DNA of 64,000 bases from JAENWD01 sp963837165 (GTDB taxonomy: Bacteria; Acidobacteriota; Vicinamibacteria; Vicinamibacterales; JAENWD01), in the NCBI GenBank assembly GCA_963837165.1, contig CAWIMD010000002.1, forward strand, positions 1,648,628-1,712,627, given 5' to 3'. Shown here piece by piece: positions 32,841-42,676 of the stretch; the stretch's first letter is position 1; each line of letters opens with the position of its first letter. The notes under the pieces were generated by a model. That model searched no databases and was not told where the DNA came from. It saw only the letters and a program-made list of their open reading frames with translations. The position numbers were made by a program, and so were the translations under genes.

Positions 32841-34241
32841 CTACACCTCGGCCCGGTAGCGCCGCTGTCGCAGCACGTCGACCAGCCGGGCCGGCAGGCC
32901 CAGCAGCGCCCCCCGATCCTCGATGGGATCCGGTCCGTGCTGAATCTTGTCGTTCAGCAGGTAGATGAACACCAGGAACAGCAGCAGGTAGATCACGGTG
33001 AAAAGGATCAGCGAGAACGCCACCTGCCCGGCCGACACCAATGGCGACACGCCGTCGTGCGTGCGCAGCAGGCCCTGGACGATCCAGGGCTGGCGACCGA
33101 CCTCGGCCACCATCCACCCGGCCTGGTTCGCGATCTCCGGTCCGAGCACCCCCAGCACGAGCGCCCAGAGCACCATCGGGTGGCGCTCGAGCGTGCTCCG
33201 CCAGGCGAGCCAGACCGCAGCCGCCGCGAGCACCACCAGCAGCACGCCGATGCCCACCATCAGGTGATAGCCCTGGAAGGTCGCCTGGACTGGCGGGCGA
33301 TCTCCGGCCGGCACCGAAGCGAGGCCGGGGACCGGCGCGTCGAAGCTGCCGGTCAGCAGGAAGCTCGTGCCGCCCGGGATTGCCAGCCCGCTCAGCCGCT
33401 GCCCGTGTTCGTCCACCCAGCCGATGATCCCGAGGTCTGCCGGACCGGAGTCGTAGTGCGCCTCGAGCGCGGCGAACTTCATCGGCTGGTACGTGGCCGC
33501 GGTGACGGCGCTCTGGTGGCCGGCGACGATCTGCAGCAGGCTCGTGCCGAGCGCGAGGGCGGCCGCCACGCGGATGGACGCGAGGGCGAAGCGCCGGTGG
33601 TGCTGCCGCAGGAGGTACCAGGCGCTCACGCTCATGACCAAAAAGGTGCCGGCGAGCCACGCGCCGAAGACGACGTGCGTCAGGCGCGTCATCGACGAGG
33701 GGCTGAAGACCAGCGCCCAGAAGTCGGTGATCTCCGCGCGCGGGCCGTTCGGGCCCTGCACGATGTGGTAGCCGGCCGGCGTCTGCATCCACGAGTTGGC
33801 GGCGACGATCCAGATGGCGCTGAAGTGCGCGCCGATCGAGACCATCAGCGTGCTGAAGAAGTGCACGCGCGGCGGCAGCACCTGCCACCCGAAGAGCAGC
33901 AGCGCGAGGAAGCCCGACTCGAGGAAGAACGCAAAGATGCCCTCGGCCGCCAGCGCGCTGCCGAAGACGTCGCCCACGTACCGCGAGTACGCCGCCCAGT
34001 TCGTGCCGAACTCGAACTCCATCACGAGGCCCGTGGCCACGCCGATGGCGAACGTGAGCGCGAACACACGCGTCCAGAAGCGCGCCACCTGCCGCCAGAG
34101 CGGGTCCCCGGTCTTCAGGAACAGGCCCTCGACGACGACGAGGAACAGCCCGAGGCCGATGGAGAGCGGCGGGTAGAGGTAGTGGAACGCGGCGGTCAGG
34201 CCGAACTGGACGCGCGAGAGCAGGACCATGGCGTCAGACAC
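32841..34241 (-). CDS. cydA: Cytochrome bd ubiquinol oxidase subunit I
   Basis: The protein is 466 aa from GTG 34241, with GGAGGT upstream. Nine or so membrane helices carry the haem ligands; FHYLYPPLSIGLG (about 19) holds the first His, and GRQPWIVQGLLRT is the signature near 370. EFEFGTNWAAYSRYVGDVFG and AAEGIFAFFLESGFLA hold conserved Glu residues. The Q-loop between helices 6 and 7 is short, as in the CIO/bd-II-like group. High oxygen affinity is typical. Confidence 0.95.
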   Translation of the reverse strand: MSDAMVLLSRVQFGLTAAFHYLYPPLSIGLGLFLVVVEGLFLKTGDPLWRQVARFWTRVFALTFAIGVATGLVMEFEFGTNWAAYSRYVGDVFGSALAAEGIFAFFLESGFLALLLFGWQVLPPRVHFFSTLMVSIGAHFSAIWIVAANSWMQTPAGYHIVQGPNGPRAEITDFWALVFSPSSMTRLTHVVFGAWLAGTFLVMSVSAWYLLRQHHRRFALASIRVAAALALGTSLLQIVAGHQSAVTAATYQPMKFAALEAHYDSGPADLGIIGWVDEHGQRLSGLAIPGGTSFLLTGSFDAPVPGLASVPAGDRPPVQATFQGYHLMVGIGVLLVVLAAAAVWLAWRSTLERHPMVLWALVLGVLGPEIANQAGWMVAEVGRQPWIVQGLLRTHDGVSPLVSAGQVAFSLILFTVIYLLLFLVFIYLLNDKIQHGPDPIEDRGALLGLPARLVDVLRQRRYRAEV

Positions 34242-34292
34242 GGCGGACCTCCGGCGAGAGGAAGCCGTGGACGGTCATTCTCGTGAGGTCTG

Positions 34293-35213
34293 TCACGATT
34301 GCTTCTTTCTGCCGGACTTCCGGTCTCTGCCGGCTCCCCCCTCCCGCTCGAGCTCGGCCGCCACCAGCTTCAGCTCCTCGCGCCTCGCCGCGTCCACGGT
34401 CGGATACGCCAGATCGAGCGCCTCGAGCGCGTCGATGACGGCGGCGGCCACGACCAGGCGCGTGAACCACTTGTGATCGGCCGGCACCACGAACCACGGC
34501 GCCGCCCGGCTCGACGTGTGGCGGATCGCGTCCTCATATGCGCGCTGGTACTCGTCCCAGAGCGCGCGCTCCTTCGCATCCGCCATCGAGAACTTCCAGT
34601 TCTTGTCCGGCTTCTCCAGGCGCTCCAGGAAGCGGCGCCGCTGCTCCTCGCGCGAGACGTGGAGGAAGAACTTGCGGATGAGCACGCCGTTCCTGGACAG
34701 GTACCTCTCGAAGCCGTTGATGTCCTCGAACCGCTCCTTCCAGACGTCCTTCGACACGACCGACGGCGGGAGCTTCTGGGCCTGGAGGATGTCCGGGTGG
34801 ACCCGGACGATCAGCACCTCCTCGTAGTAGGAGCGGTTGAAGATGCCGATGCGGCCGCGTTCGGGGAGCGCGCGGGCCGCCCGCCACAGATAGTCGTGAT
34901 CGAGCTCCTCGGGCGACGGCGCCTTGAACGAGAACACCTGGCACCCCTGCGGGTTCACCCCCGACATCACGTGCTTGATCGTCCCGTCCTTCCCGGCCGC
35001 ATCCATGGCCTGGAACACGAGCAGCACCGCCCAGCGGTCCTGGGCGTAGAGCCTGTCCTGCAGGTCCGCGAGCCGCTCGACGCCCTCCCGGAGCAGCGTC
35101 TCGGCCCGCTTCTTCGACTTGATCCCGTGCGTGTCCGACGTCCTGACGCGCTTCAGGCTGAACTTGCGGCCGTCGTCGACGCGGTATGGTTCGAGGAAGG
35201 TGCGGACATCCAT
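34293..35213 (-). CDS. Polyphosphate kinase 2 family phosphotransferase
   Basis: The 306-aa protein uses polyphosphate to phosphorylate nucleotides. Walker A is VFQAMDAAGKDGTIKHVMSG (about residue 70), Walker B GIFNRSYYEEVLIVRVHPD (about 123), and the lid KERFEDINGFERYLSRNG (about 158). A PDKNWKFSMADAKERALWDEY box follows. The length and the N-terminus (VDDGRKFSLKRVRTSDTHG) fit the polyphosphate:AMP/ADP group (TIGR03709). The C-terminus is basic. Whether AMP or ADP is used cannot be decided. Confidence 0.92.
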   Translation of the reverse strand: MDVRTFLEPYRVDDGRKFSLKRVRTSDTHGIKSKKRAETLLREGVERLADLQDRLYAQDRWAVLLVFQAMDAAGKDGTIKHVMSGVNPQGCQVFSFKAPSPEELDHDYLWRAARALPERGRIGIFNRSYYEEVLIVRVHPDILQAQKLPPSVVSKDVWKERFEDINGFERYLSRNGVLIRKFFLHVSREEQRRRFLERLEKPDKNWKFSMADAKERALWDEYQRAYEDAIRHTSSRAAPWFVVPADHKWFTRLVVAAAVIDALEALDLAYPTVDAARREELKLVAAELEREGGAGRDRKSGRKKQS

Positions 35214-35246
35214 GGTCCGGGTATTCTATGTTCGTCTGAAACGAGA

Positions 35247-35357
35247 TTACGGTGATGACACGGATTGATTGAGAAGATTTCGACAGCGACGCCGAGGGCC
35301 GGCCGCCGGCCCGCAGCCATCTTCCAAATCAGTCCGCGTAATCACTGTAATCCCGTT
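35247..35357. repeat. Imperfect long inverted repeat reaching into an ABC-transporter gene
   Basis: GAGATTACGGTGATGACACGG, cut here into its first part at 35249-35268, continues GATTGATTGAGAAGAT. Its complement, ATCTTCCAAATCAG then TCCGCGTAATCACTGTAATC, lies at 35318-35353. The right arm is translated as the last residues of the ABC protein (DYSDYAD). Confidence 0.7.
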
Positions 35358-37158
35358 CCGCCTTCTCCCGGTAATCCATCCTGAATCCCGTCATCCTGCT
35401 GGCGAACTGCAGCTGGTACAGCCGGTAGTAGATGCCCCGCAGCGCCAGCAGCTCCTGGTGCGTGCCCGATTCGCGCAGCACGCCCTTGTGCAGCACGAGG
35501 ATGCGGTCCATGTCCTGGATGGTCGACAGCCGGTGCGCGATGGCCACCGTGGTCCGGCCGGCCATCAGCACGTCCAGAGCACGTCGAATCGCCATCTCCG
35601 TCTCGGTATCCACGCTCGACGTGGCCTCGTCCAGGATCAGCACCCGCCGGTTGAAGGCCAGCGCACGTGCGAACGAGAGCAGCTGCTTCTGCCCGGTGGA
35701 GAACGTGGCGCCGCGCTCGGCGACCGGCGCGCCGTACCCCCCGGGCAGGCGCTCGATGAACGGCGCGACGCCGACCGAGGACGCCGCGCCGGCCAGCGCG
35801 TCCTCCGCGATCGCCTCCTCGCCGAGGCGGATGTTGTCGCCGACGGTGCCCGAGAAGAGGTGCACGTCCTGCAGCACGAGCGCGAACAGGCCGCGCAGCG
35901 TGGCCAGCGGCATGTCCCGGATGTCCACGCCGTCCACGAGAATCCGCCCGCGGGACACGTCGTAGAACCGCAGCAGCAGGCTGATCGTGGTGGTCTTGCC
36001 CGAACCGGTGGCGCCGACCAGCCCGATGCGCTCGCCGGGCCGGACCTCGAACGACACGTCCTTCAGCACCCAGTCCTCTCGCTGGTACGCGAACCAGACG
36101 TGCTCGAAGACGATGTGTCCCTGCACGGTGGCCGGCGTGACCGGCGCCGCCGGGCTCGTGATCCCCACCGGCGTGTCGAGCAGGGTGAAGATGCGCTCGG
36201 ACGATGCCATGGCCGACTGGAGCACGTTGAACTTCTCCGACATGTCGCTGATCGGCCGGTAGAAGCGCGCGGAGTACTGGAGGAAGGCGACGAGTACGCC
36301 AATCGTCAGCGTCCCCTGCATCACGTCGAGGCCGCCGTACCAGATGATGATCGACGCGGCCAGCGCGCCGACCAGTTCGATCGCGGGATAGAAGACGGCG
36401 TAGTAGAAGATCGACTCGATGTTCGCGTCGCGGTGGGCCCGGTTGATCGTCTCGAACCGGCCGAAATTCAGACCTTCCCGCCGGAACAGCTGCACGGTGC
36501 CCATGCCGGTGAGGTTCTCCTGCAGGAACGCGTTGATGCGGGCCACCCAGGCCCGCACCACGCGGTACGACTCGCGGACGTTCCGCCGGAACCACTGTGT
36601 CACCAGCGCGATGAAGGGCAGCACGATGAAGCTGGCCAGCGCCAGCTTCCAGTTCATGCTCAGCATCACGATCATGATGCCGGCCAGCGTGAAGATGTCG
36701 CCGAAGACCGCCACCACGCCGGCCGTGAAGAGATCGTTCAGGACGTCCACGTCGCTGGTGACCCGGGTCATCAGCCGGCCCACGGGGTTCCGGTCGTAGA
36801 ACCGCAGGTCCAGCCGCTGCAGGTGCGCGTACATCTGCATGCGGAGGTCGTACATGATGCGCTGCCCGGTGATCTGCATCAGCCAGGTCTGCACGTACTC
36901 GAGGGTGAAGGTGCCCGCCAGCACCGCGACGTAGAGCCACGCGATCCGCACGACGCCCGACAGGTCGCGCTGCGCGATGTAGCGGTCGATGGCGAGCCGT
37001 GTCAGGTACGGCGGCGCGAGCTGCAGGATGGCGTTGGTGATGATGGCGGCCAGCGCCGCAATCACCTGGGGCGTGTAGGGACGCAGGTAGCCCAGCAGCC
37101 GCTTCATGAGCCGGCTGTCGTAGGCCTTGCCGAGGATATCGTCGTCTGCCGTCGTCAC
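35329..37158 (-). CDS. ABC exporter half with canonical Walker B (heterodimer partner)
   Basis: The protein is about 609 aa from GTG 37158. ATG 37212 would add 18 residues that are read from a GAACCGA repeat, so I doubt it. Six membrane helices occupy about 20-310. The nucleotide-binding domain has GATGSGKTT, QDVHLFSGT, a non-standard signature FSTGQKQ, RVLILDEATSSVD with the catalytic Glu, and IAHRLSTIQ. The non-standard signature and the partner's Asp form one degenerate site, as in TM287/288 and BmrCD heterodimers. The substrate is unknown. Confidence 0.9.
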   Translation of the reverse strand: MTTADDDILGKAYDSRLMKRLLGYLRPYTPQVIAALAAIITNAILQLAPPYLTRLAIDRYIAQRDLSGVVRIAWLYVAVLAGTFTLEYVQTWLMQITGQRIMYDLRMQMYAHLQRLDLRFYDRNPVGRLMTRVTSDVDVLNDLFTAGVVAVFGDIFTLAGIMIVMLSMNWKLALASFIVLPFIALVTQWFRRNVRESYRVVRAWVARINAFLQENLTGMGTVQLFRREGLNFGRFETINRAHRDANIESIFYYAVFYPAIELVGALAASIIIWYGGLDVMQGTLTIGVLVAFLQYSARFYRPISDMSEKFNVLQSAMASSERIFTLLDTPVGITSPAAPVTPATVQGHIVFEHVWFAYQREDWVLKDVSFEVRPGERIGLVGATGSGKTTTISLLLRFYDVSRGRILVDGVDIRDMPLATLRGLFALVLQDVHLFSGTVGDNIRLGEEAIAEDALAGAASSVGVAPFIERLPGGYGAPVAERGATFSTGQKQLLSFARALAFNRRVLILDEATSSVDTETEMAIRRALDVLMAGRTTVAIAHRLSTIQDMDRILVLHKGVLRESGTHQELLALRGIYYRLYQLQFASRMTGFRMDYREKAERDYSDYAD

Positions 37159-37160
37159 GT

Positions 37161-37219
37161 CGAACCCGTGAACCTCGAACCGTGAACCGAGAACCGAGAA
37201 CCGAGAACCCACGAACCGT
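37161..37219. repeat. GAACCGA heptamer array between the two ABC genes
   Basis: GAACCGT, GAACCGA, GAACCGA and GAACCGA, with looser units on either side, fill the gap between the two transporter halves. Confidence 0.8.
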
Positions 37220-37222
37220 GCG

Positions 37223-39028
37223 TTATCTGCGTACCGTCCCTTCGTCCTCGATTGCCTCCAGCTCCTCCTCGAGCTGCTGCTGCCGGTGCAGCTCGGCGTA
37301 GCGGCCGCCGAGCGCGAGGAGCTCGTCGTGCGTGCCGCGCTCGGCGATGCGGCCCCCGTCGAGCACCACGATCTGATCCGCGTCGCGGACGGTGGACACG
37401 CGGTGCGCGACGATCAGGCACGTGCGGCCGCGGCGGACGCGGCGCAGCCGCTCCAGGATCTCTTCCTCCGTGTAGGTGTCCACCGCCGACAGCGCGTCGT
37501 CCAGGACGAGCACGCGCGGATCGGTGGCCAGGGCGCGGGCCAGCGCCGTGCGCTGCTTCTGCCCGCCCGAGAGCGTGATGCCCCGCTCCCCCACCATCGT
37601 GTCGAAGCCCTTCGGGAAGTCGGCCACGTCCTTGTCCAGGCGCGCGAGGGCGGCCGCGGTCTCCACCGCCTGCCGGCGCTCGTCGGGCGGCAGCGCGGCC
37701 ACTTCGGGCGCGAAGGCGATGTTCGCCTCGAGCGTGTCCGAGAAGAGGAACGGCTCCTGCGGCGCGATGCCGATGAGGCGACGGAGCGAGGCGAGCCGCA
37801 GATCCCGGACGTCGACGCCGTCGATGAGCACCGTGCCCGGCGGCGGGTCGAGCAGCCGCGGCAGCAGCTGCAGCAGCGTGGACTTGCCGCTTCCCGTGGC
37901 GCCGACGATCGCGGCGGTGCGGCCGGGCTCGACAAGGAGGTCGATGTCCGTGAGGATCGGCTGGTCGCCGTAGGCGAACGAGAGGTGCCTGAACTCCACC
38001 CGCCCGGAGGCGGTGGCCGGATCCAGGTCCGCGGGAGAGGCCGCGTCGGTGATGGACGGCGGCTCGTCCATGACCTCCAGCATGCGCTTCCAGGACGCGG
38101 TGCCGCGCTGGAGCATGTTGGTGACCCAGCCGAACGCGATCATCGGCCAGCTCAGCATCACGAGATAGGCGTTGAACGCGACGAGGTCGCCCACCGTGAT
38201 GCGGCCCTGGATGACGTCGCGGCTGCCCTGCCACAGGACGAGCATCGCGCCCAGGCCGAGGAAGAGCGTCATGCTCGGGTAGAACGCGCCCTGGAGCAGG
38301 ATGAGGCCGCGGTTCCGCTCGATGTACTCCTCGTTGGCGACGCGGAACTTGGCCAGCTCCGGCTCCTCCTGCCGGTACGCGCGCACCACGCGCACCCCCG
38401 ACAGGTTCTCCTGGGCGATGGCGCTCAGCTCGGCGAGCTGCGCCTGGATGCGCTCGAACCGCCGGTGGATGGCCGTGCCGAAGAACTTCACCGCGATCGA
38501 GACGAACGGCAGCGGCAGCAGGCCGATCAGCGTGAGCCTGGCGTCGATCGACATCATCAGGGCGATCGCCACCACGAACACGAGCGTCGTCTGGGACGAG
38601 TACATGATGGAGGGACCGGCCATCATGCGGACGGCGTTCAGGTCGTTGGTGGCCCGCGACATCAGGTCGCCCGTCCGGCGCGTGCGGAAGTACTCGGGGG
38701 GCAGGCGCTGGAGGTGCCCGAAGAAGTCGTTCCGGAGGTCGTATTCGATCTCGCGGGAGGCGCCGATGATGATGCGGCGCATGAGGAACCGGAACACGCC
38801 GCCCACGCCGGCAATCAGGAGCAGGATGCCCGCATAGAACCCGAGCTTGGCGTGCGTGACGCCGCGCGAGAGGTCGTCCACGGCGTACTTCAGCACCCAC
38901 GGCGACAGCAGCTGCACGGCGGTCGTCGCGAGGATGCACGCGGCACCGAGCCCGAGGGCGCGCCGGTGACGGGAGAAGTACGGCAGGAGGCGCCGGAATG
39001 GCGAGGTTCCCGCCCTCGCGGAGGGCAT
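37223..39028 (-). CDS. ABC exporter half with degenerate Walker B
   Basis: The protein is 601 aa from ATG 39028 (MPSARAGTSPFRRLL). Six membrane helices (about 25-310) precede an ATPase domain with GATGSGKSTLLQLL, IAPQEPFLFSDT, a canonical LSGGQKQRTALARALA, and VLVLDDALSAVDT. The last has Asp where the catalytic Glu is expected. This makes it the degenerate-site subunit of a heterodimeric exporter, together with the gene 64 bases downstream. The linker domain has RTRRTGDLMSRATNDLNAVR. Confidence 0.9.
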   Translation of the reverse strand: MPSARAGTSPFRRLLPYFSRHRRALGLGAACILATTAVQLLSPWVLKYAVDDLSRGVTHAKLGFYAGILLLIAGVGGVFRFLMRRIIIGASREIEYDLRNDFFGHLQRLPPEYFRTRRTGDLMSRATNDLNAVRMMAGPSIMYSSQTTLVFVVAIALMMSIDARLTLIGLLPLPFVSIAVKFFGTAIHRRFERIQAQLAELSAIAQENLSGVRVVRAYRQEEPELAKFRVANEEYIERNRGLILLQGAFYPSMTLFLGLGAMLVLWQGSRDVIQGRITVGDLVAFNAYLVMLSWPMIAFGWVTNMLQRGTASWKRMLEVMDEPPSITDAASPADLDPATASGRVEFRHLSFAYGDQPILTDIDLLVEPGRTAAIVGATGSGKSTLLQLLPRLLDPPPGTVLIDGVDVRDLRLASLRRLIGIAPQEPFLFSDTLEANIAFAPEVAALPPDERRQAVETAAALARLDKDVADFPKGFDTMVGERGITLSGGQKQRTALARALATDPRVLVLDDALSAVDTYTEEEILERLRRVRRGRTCLIVAHRVSTVRDADQIVVLDGGRIAERGTHDELLALGGRYAELHRQQQLEEELEAIEDEGTVRR

Positions 39029-39170
39029 TCGTCCGAGTATAACGTGTGCTATTCTCAGAGGGCCTTCCCCAGGGCACGGCTCCACCCACCAACGCGGTTC
39101 CATCCCAGCGAACCCGCGCGGAGCGATGGCGGCACTGTCGAAACGGACAACCGGGGCCGATAGCGTTGAT

Positions 39171-40000
39171 ATGCCACGATTGCACCTGCCGCGCGCTGCC
39201 GGGCTGGCAGCCGGCGCGGTCTGTCTCTGGTTGGCGGGCGTCACGCCCGCCGCGGCGCAGTACGGCCGCCCGTCCACGAGCGATCCGGCCGTCGGCGAGC
39301 GCTATCACGTGGAGGCGGTCCTCGACTTCTGGAGCCCAAGCCTCGACGCCACGGTGTCGAGCGAGTCGCTCGGCATCCTGGGCTCGAACGTCGACGCGAA
39401 GGCCGACCTCGGGTACGAGGACAAGACGATCCGCGAGTTCAGGATCGTGCTGCGCCCGGCCAGGAAGCACAAGTTCCGGATCGCCTACACGCCGGTGACC
39501 TACTCGTCGGACACGATCCTGAACCGCACCATCGTGTTCAACGGGATCGCGTTCAAGGTGGGCCTCCCGATCCAGAGCGAGGCGACCTGGAACACGTGGC
39601 GGTTCGGCTACGAGTACGACTTCGTGTACACGGACCGCGGATTCGTCGGCTTCTTCGTCGAGGCGCGGGACACGACGGCGAGCGTCTCGCTCTCGAGCCC
39701 GATCGACTCCGAGTTCAGCCGCGCCCGCGGGCCGATTCCCGCCATCGGCGGCGTCGCGCGCGTCTACCCGCACAAGAACGTGTCGATCACGGGCGAGTTC
39801 AGCGGTTTCAAGCTGCCCGAGATCAACGATTACAAGGGGGACTTCTTCGACTTCGACCTGTACGGCACGGTCAACTTCACCAACAACGTCGGCGCGCAGT
39901 TCGGGTACCGGACGCTCGACGCGAGCTATCTCGCCAAGCACGACAGCGGGGAGCTGAAGCTGAAAGGCGTCTACTTCGCCGGCGTCGGTACCGATTCTGA
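39171..40000 (+). CDS. Outer-membrane beta-barrel protein, 3' frameshift likely
   Basis: A signal peptide (about 1-25, ending AAAQ) precedes alternating strands, for instance RYHVEAVLDFWSP, KHKFRIAYTPVTYSSDT, TWRFGYEYDFVY, GFVGFFVEARDT and NNVGAQFGYRTLDASY. The open frame runs to 40355 and overlaps 313 bases of the opposing gene with non-barrel residues. One base of shift near 39985 gives RYRF and a stop at 39998-40000, a normal aromatic barrel end. I therefore end the gene at 40000. The shift may be real or a sequencing error. Confidence 0.65.
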
Positions 40001-40042
40001 CGATTCGACGGCCGCTACCCGGTGCTCCCGGATCGCTGAGGA

Positions 40043-42676
40043 TCAGCCGAGCTCGACCCACACGCCGAGCCACCGCAGGTCGTGGCTCGTCGGGTCGGCA
40101 TCCGCGGGCCGGAAGCCCTCGGACGAGGACACGGCGAGCGGCAGCGTCGTGCCCGCCGCCCGCGCCGGCACCGCCACCTCGCGCGTCTCGCCGGGGGCGA
40201 GCGTCAGCGTCTCGTGCCAGCCGCCGCTGTCCAGGCGAACCGTGTTCGCGACGGGTCCGTTCCTGAGCCGCAGGTGCAGCTCGGTCCCCGGCGCGCGCAC
40301 GACGAAGCGGCCCTCGCGCCCGCCCTCGACCCACGCGCCGGCGTCCTCGGCGTAGACGCGGCCGCCGACGACGAGGAGGGAGGCCTCGGCCGAGGCCACC
40401 GCCCTGCCCGCCCTCAGACCGCACGCACCTCGGGGGCCGAGGCTCACGACGCCGAGCGAGAGGCGCGGAGCGCTGCGCTGGAGGGCGGCGTCGCCCACGA
40501 GCCAGAGCGCCGCGGCCCCGGCGGGCAGGTCCAGCCGGCAGCCCGTCGTGCCCGGCCCTGCATCGTGGAGCTCGCAGCGCGTCAGCACGCGGTCCGGCTG
40601 TCCGAGCGCGATCGACAGCGTGCCGGTGGCTGCAACGCCGGAGTCGAGCCGCACCGCGTACTCCCCGGGAGGAACGTCGCTGGCCGCCCAGAGCGTGCCC
40701 GGCAGCGCACGCGGACGCCGCGAGGCATCGGGGATGTCGAGGCCGGCGGCCAGGGCTCGCAGACCGCGCGAATCCGGGGCAGCAAGCGAGACGCCGAGGC
40801 CGGTGCCGCGGCAGGCGTGCGCGGCCCAGGCCACTGCGCTGGATCCGGGCTCGAGGGGTCGACCGCCGCTCACCCGCCAGCCGGCGGACGCGCCCACGAT
40901 GAGGCTGGCGCACGTGGCACCGCCCGCCGCCAGTATCCACGGCCCGCGCCCGCGGATCCGCCAGTCCACGACGCGCAGCGCCAGCAGCACCACGCCAACC
41001 GATGCGGCCCACGCCAGCGCACGCGCCCACGCGCCGGCCATGCCGGTCTGGAACAGGCTGGGCAGCGCGCGCGCGAGGTTGACCGCCGGCGCCGCGGCGT
41101 CGAGCCAGGTGGCGTAGCCGTCGCGCTGGTTGTAGGCGGCTGCGCCCGCGTCGAGCCACACCAGCGTCGCGGTCAGCGCCACGCTGACGATCAGGAGCGC
41201 CATCCCCACCGTCCTCGGCAGGCGCGAGTCGTACCGCTGCCACCACGCCGCCACAGGCAGCGACAGCGGCAGCAGCACCGGCACCAGGAAGCGCGCGGGC
41301 GTGCTGTGGCCTCCCCACCACATGTGATACCCGGCCACGGCGAGCACGTACGGCACGGCGACGAGCGTGAGTTCCGTCGCGAGGCGGCGCTGCCGGCGCG
41401 CGAGCGTGACCATGCCCGCGAGGGCGACGAGGAAGATCGGAGCGTTCGGAATCAGGCCGAACTGCTGGTCCAGCAGCAGTCCGCTCAGGCCGAACGGGAT
41501 GCTCGCCACGTGCAGGTCGCTGGCGCCGCCGTACGGTGCGCGCGGGTCGAACGTGCCGTACACGGCGTGGAAGAACCAGAGCCACAATGCGTCGCTGATC
41601 GCGGGCGCCGCCAGGAAGGCGGCGGCCTGCGCCATCCGGCGGCTCAACGGCAGCACGCGCCCGGCGGGCCACGCGCTCCGTCCAAGCGTCACCACGCCGA
41701 TGGCCACCGCCAGCAGCGCGTACCGCGTATGCAGCCACGGGAGCAACGCCACGGCCGCGCCGACGGCCAGGCAACGCCCGACGCCCGGTGGCGCCGGCTC
41801 CACGAGGTTCCACACGGCGACCATCACGACGAACGCGGCGGCGCTGTCGGGGTAGATGGTGAACGTCTGGAAGAAGAACGGCGCCGACAACGCGACCGCC
41901 GCCCATCCCATCCAGGCCGCCCCGATCTCGCCGGTGAGCGTGTGCGCCGTGCGCCAGGCCACGATCCCGGTGAGCGCGCCCAGCAGCGCCAGGAAGACCA
42001 CCACGGCCGGATAGCCGCCCAGGGCGAAGGCGGGCAGCACGAGCGCGGACAGGCCGGGCGCGTGCACCGAGTAGATGGCGCCGTCGCGGCCGCGCTTGAT
42101 GTAGTCCGGCTTCAGGGCGTTCTCGCTGAACGCGAGGTAGTCCCGCTGCACGTGGTTGTTCTCGATGCGCAGGTCCCCGTCGCGCAGCAGGCTGTCGGCG
42201 ATCATCAGGTAGTGCGGTTCGTCGCCGTCCGGCAGCGTGGGCGCCATGTGCCGCGCCGCAACGAGCGATGCCGCGAGAAGGATCAGGCCGGCGCCCGCGG
42301 CGTGCGCGCGCGGATCCCGCGGCAGCCGAGCGCGCCAGCGCTTCCAGGGCAGGAGGCCTGCCGCTCCGGCGAGCGACGGCGCCAGCGCCAGGGGGCCGGC
42401 GAAGATCATGAACGCCGCCGGAATGGGGCCGGGAATCCAGGGCAGGAGCGCGACGAGCGCGATCGGCAGCGGCGCGGCGCGGCGCGTCTCGAGCCGCGCC
42501 AGCTCCACGGCCCCCACGGCCCCGCAGGCGAGCGCCGCCAGGACCCACGCGGGCGGCAGGACGCCAAGCCGCGCCGTGGTCCCCGACGGCGGCAGCGCCA
42601 CCGTGCCGAGCGCGGCCCACGTACCCACCGCCCAGGCCAGCGCCGCCAGAACCGCGCCGCGCTGCCCGCCCCTCAT
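40043..42676 (-). CDS. Large membrane protein, GT-C glycosyltransferase-like
   Basis: The protein is 877 aa from ATG 42676, coupled to the aminotransferase stop (ATGA). About 14 membrane helices lie in the first 600 residues. After the fourth or so, LPDGDEPHYLMIADSLLRDGDLRIENN holds the acidic DE-type motif of GT-C enzymes in a periplasmic loop. The last 270 residues are a soluble beta-rich domain with repeated Gly/Leu/Asp strands. It may use a lipid-linked sugar. No specific family is certain. Confidence 0.65.
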   Translation of the reverse strand: MRGGQRGAVLAALAWAVGTWAALGTVALPPSGTTARLGVLPPAWVLAALACGAVGAVELARLETRRAAPLPIALVALLPWIPGPIPAAFMIFAGPLALAPSLAGAAGLLPWKRWRARLPRDPRAHAAGAGLILLAASLVAARHMAPTLPDGDEPHYLMIADSLLRDGDLRIENNHVQRDYLAFSENALKPDYIKRGRDGAIYSVHAPGLSALVLPAFALGGYPAVVVFLALLGALTGIVAWRTAHTLTGEIGAAWMGWAAVALSAPFFFQTFTIYPDSAAAFVVMVAVWNLVEPAPPGVGRCLAVGAAVALLPWLHTRYALLAVAIGVVTLGRSAWPAGRVLPLSRRMAQAAAFLAAPAISDALWLWFFHAVYGTFDPRAPYGGASDLHVASIPFGLSGLLLDQQFGLIPNAPIFLVALAGMVTLARRQRRLATELTLVAVPYVLAVAGYHMWWGGHSTPARFLVPVLLPLSLPVAAWWQRYDSRLPRTVGMALLIVSVALTATLVWLDAGAAAYNQRDGYATWLDAAAPAVNLARALPSLFQTGMAGAWARALAWAASVGVVLLALRVVDWRIRGRGPWILAAGGATCASLIVGASAGWRVSGGRPLEPGSSAVAWAAHACRGTGLGVSLAAPDSRGLRALAAGLDIPDASRRPRALPGTLWAASDVPPGEYAVRLDSGVAATGTLSIALGQPDRVLTRCELHDAGPGTTGCRLDLPAGAAALWLVGDAALQRSAPRLSLGVVSLGPRGACGLRAGRAVASAEASLLVVGGRVYAEDAGAWVEGGREGRFVVRAPGTELHLRLRNGPVANTVRLDSGGWHETLTLAPGETREVAVPARAAGTTLPLAVSSSEGFRPADADPTSHDLRWLGVWVELG

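Noticed and set aside
40001..40355. C-terminal extension of the barrel protein
   Set aside because: It is Ser/Arg/Pro-rich, not barrel-like, and is the antisense of the GT-C-like gene's end.
37155..42620. A 1,821-codon open frame on the minus strand
   Set aside because: It runs across two ABC genes and the GT-C-like gene in the wrong frame. The residues are Arg/Gly/Ala-rich without motifs, as usual for GC-rich shadow frames.
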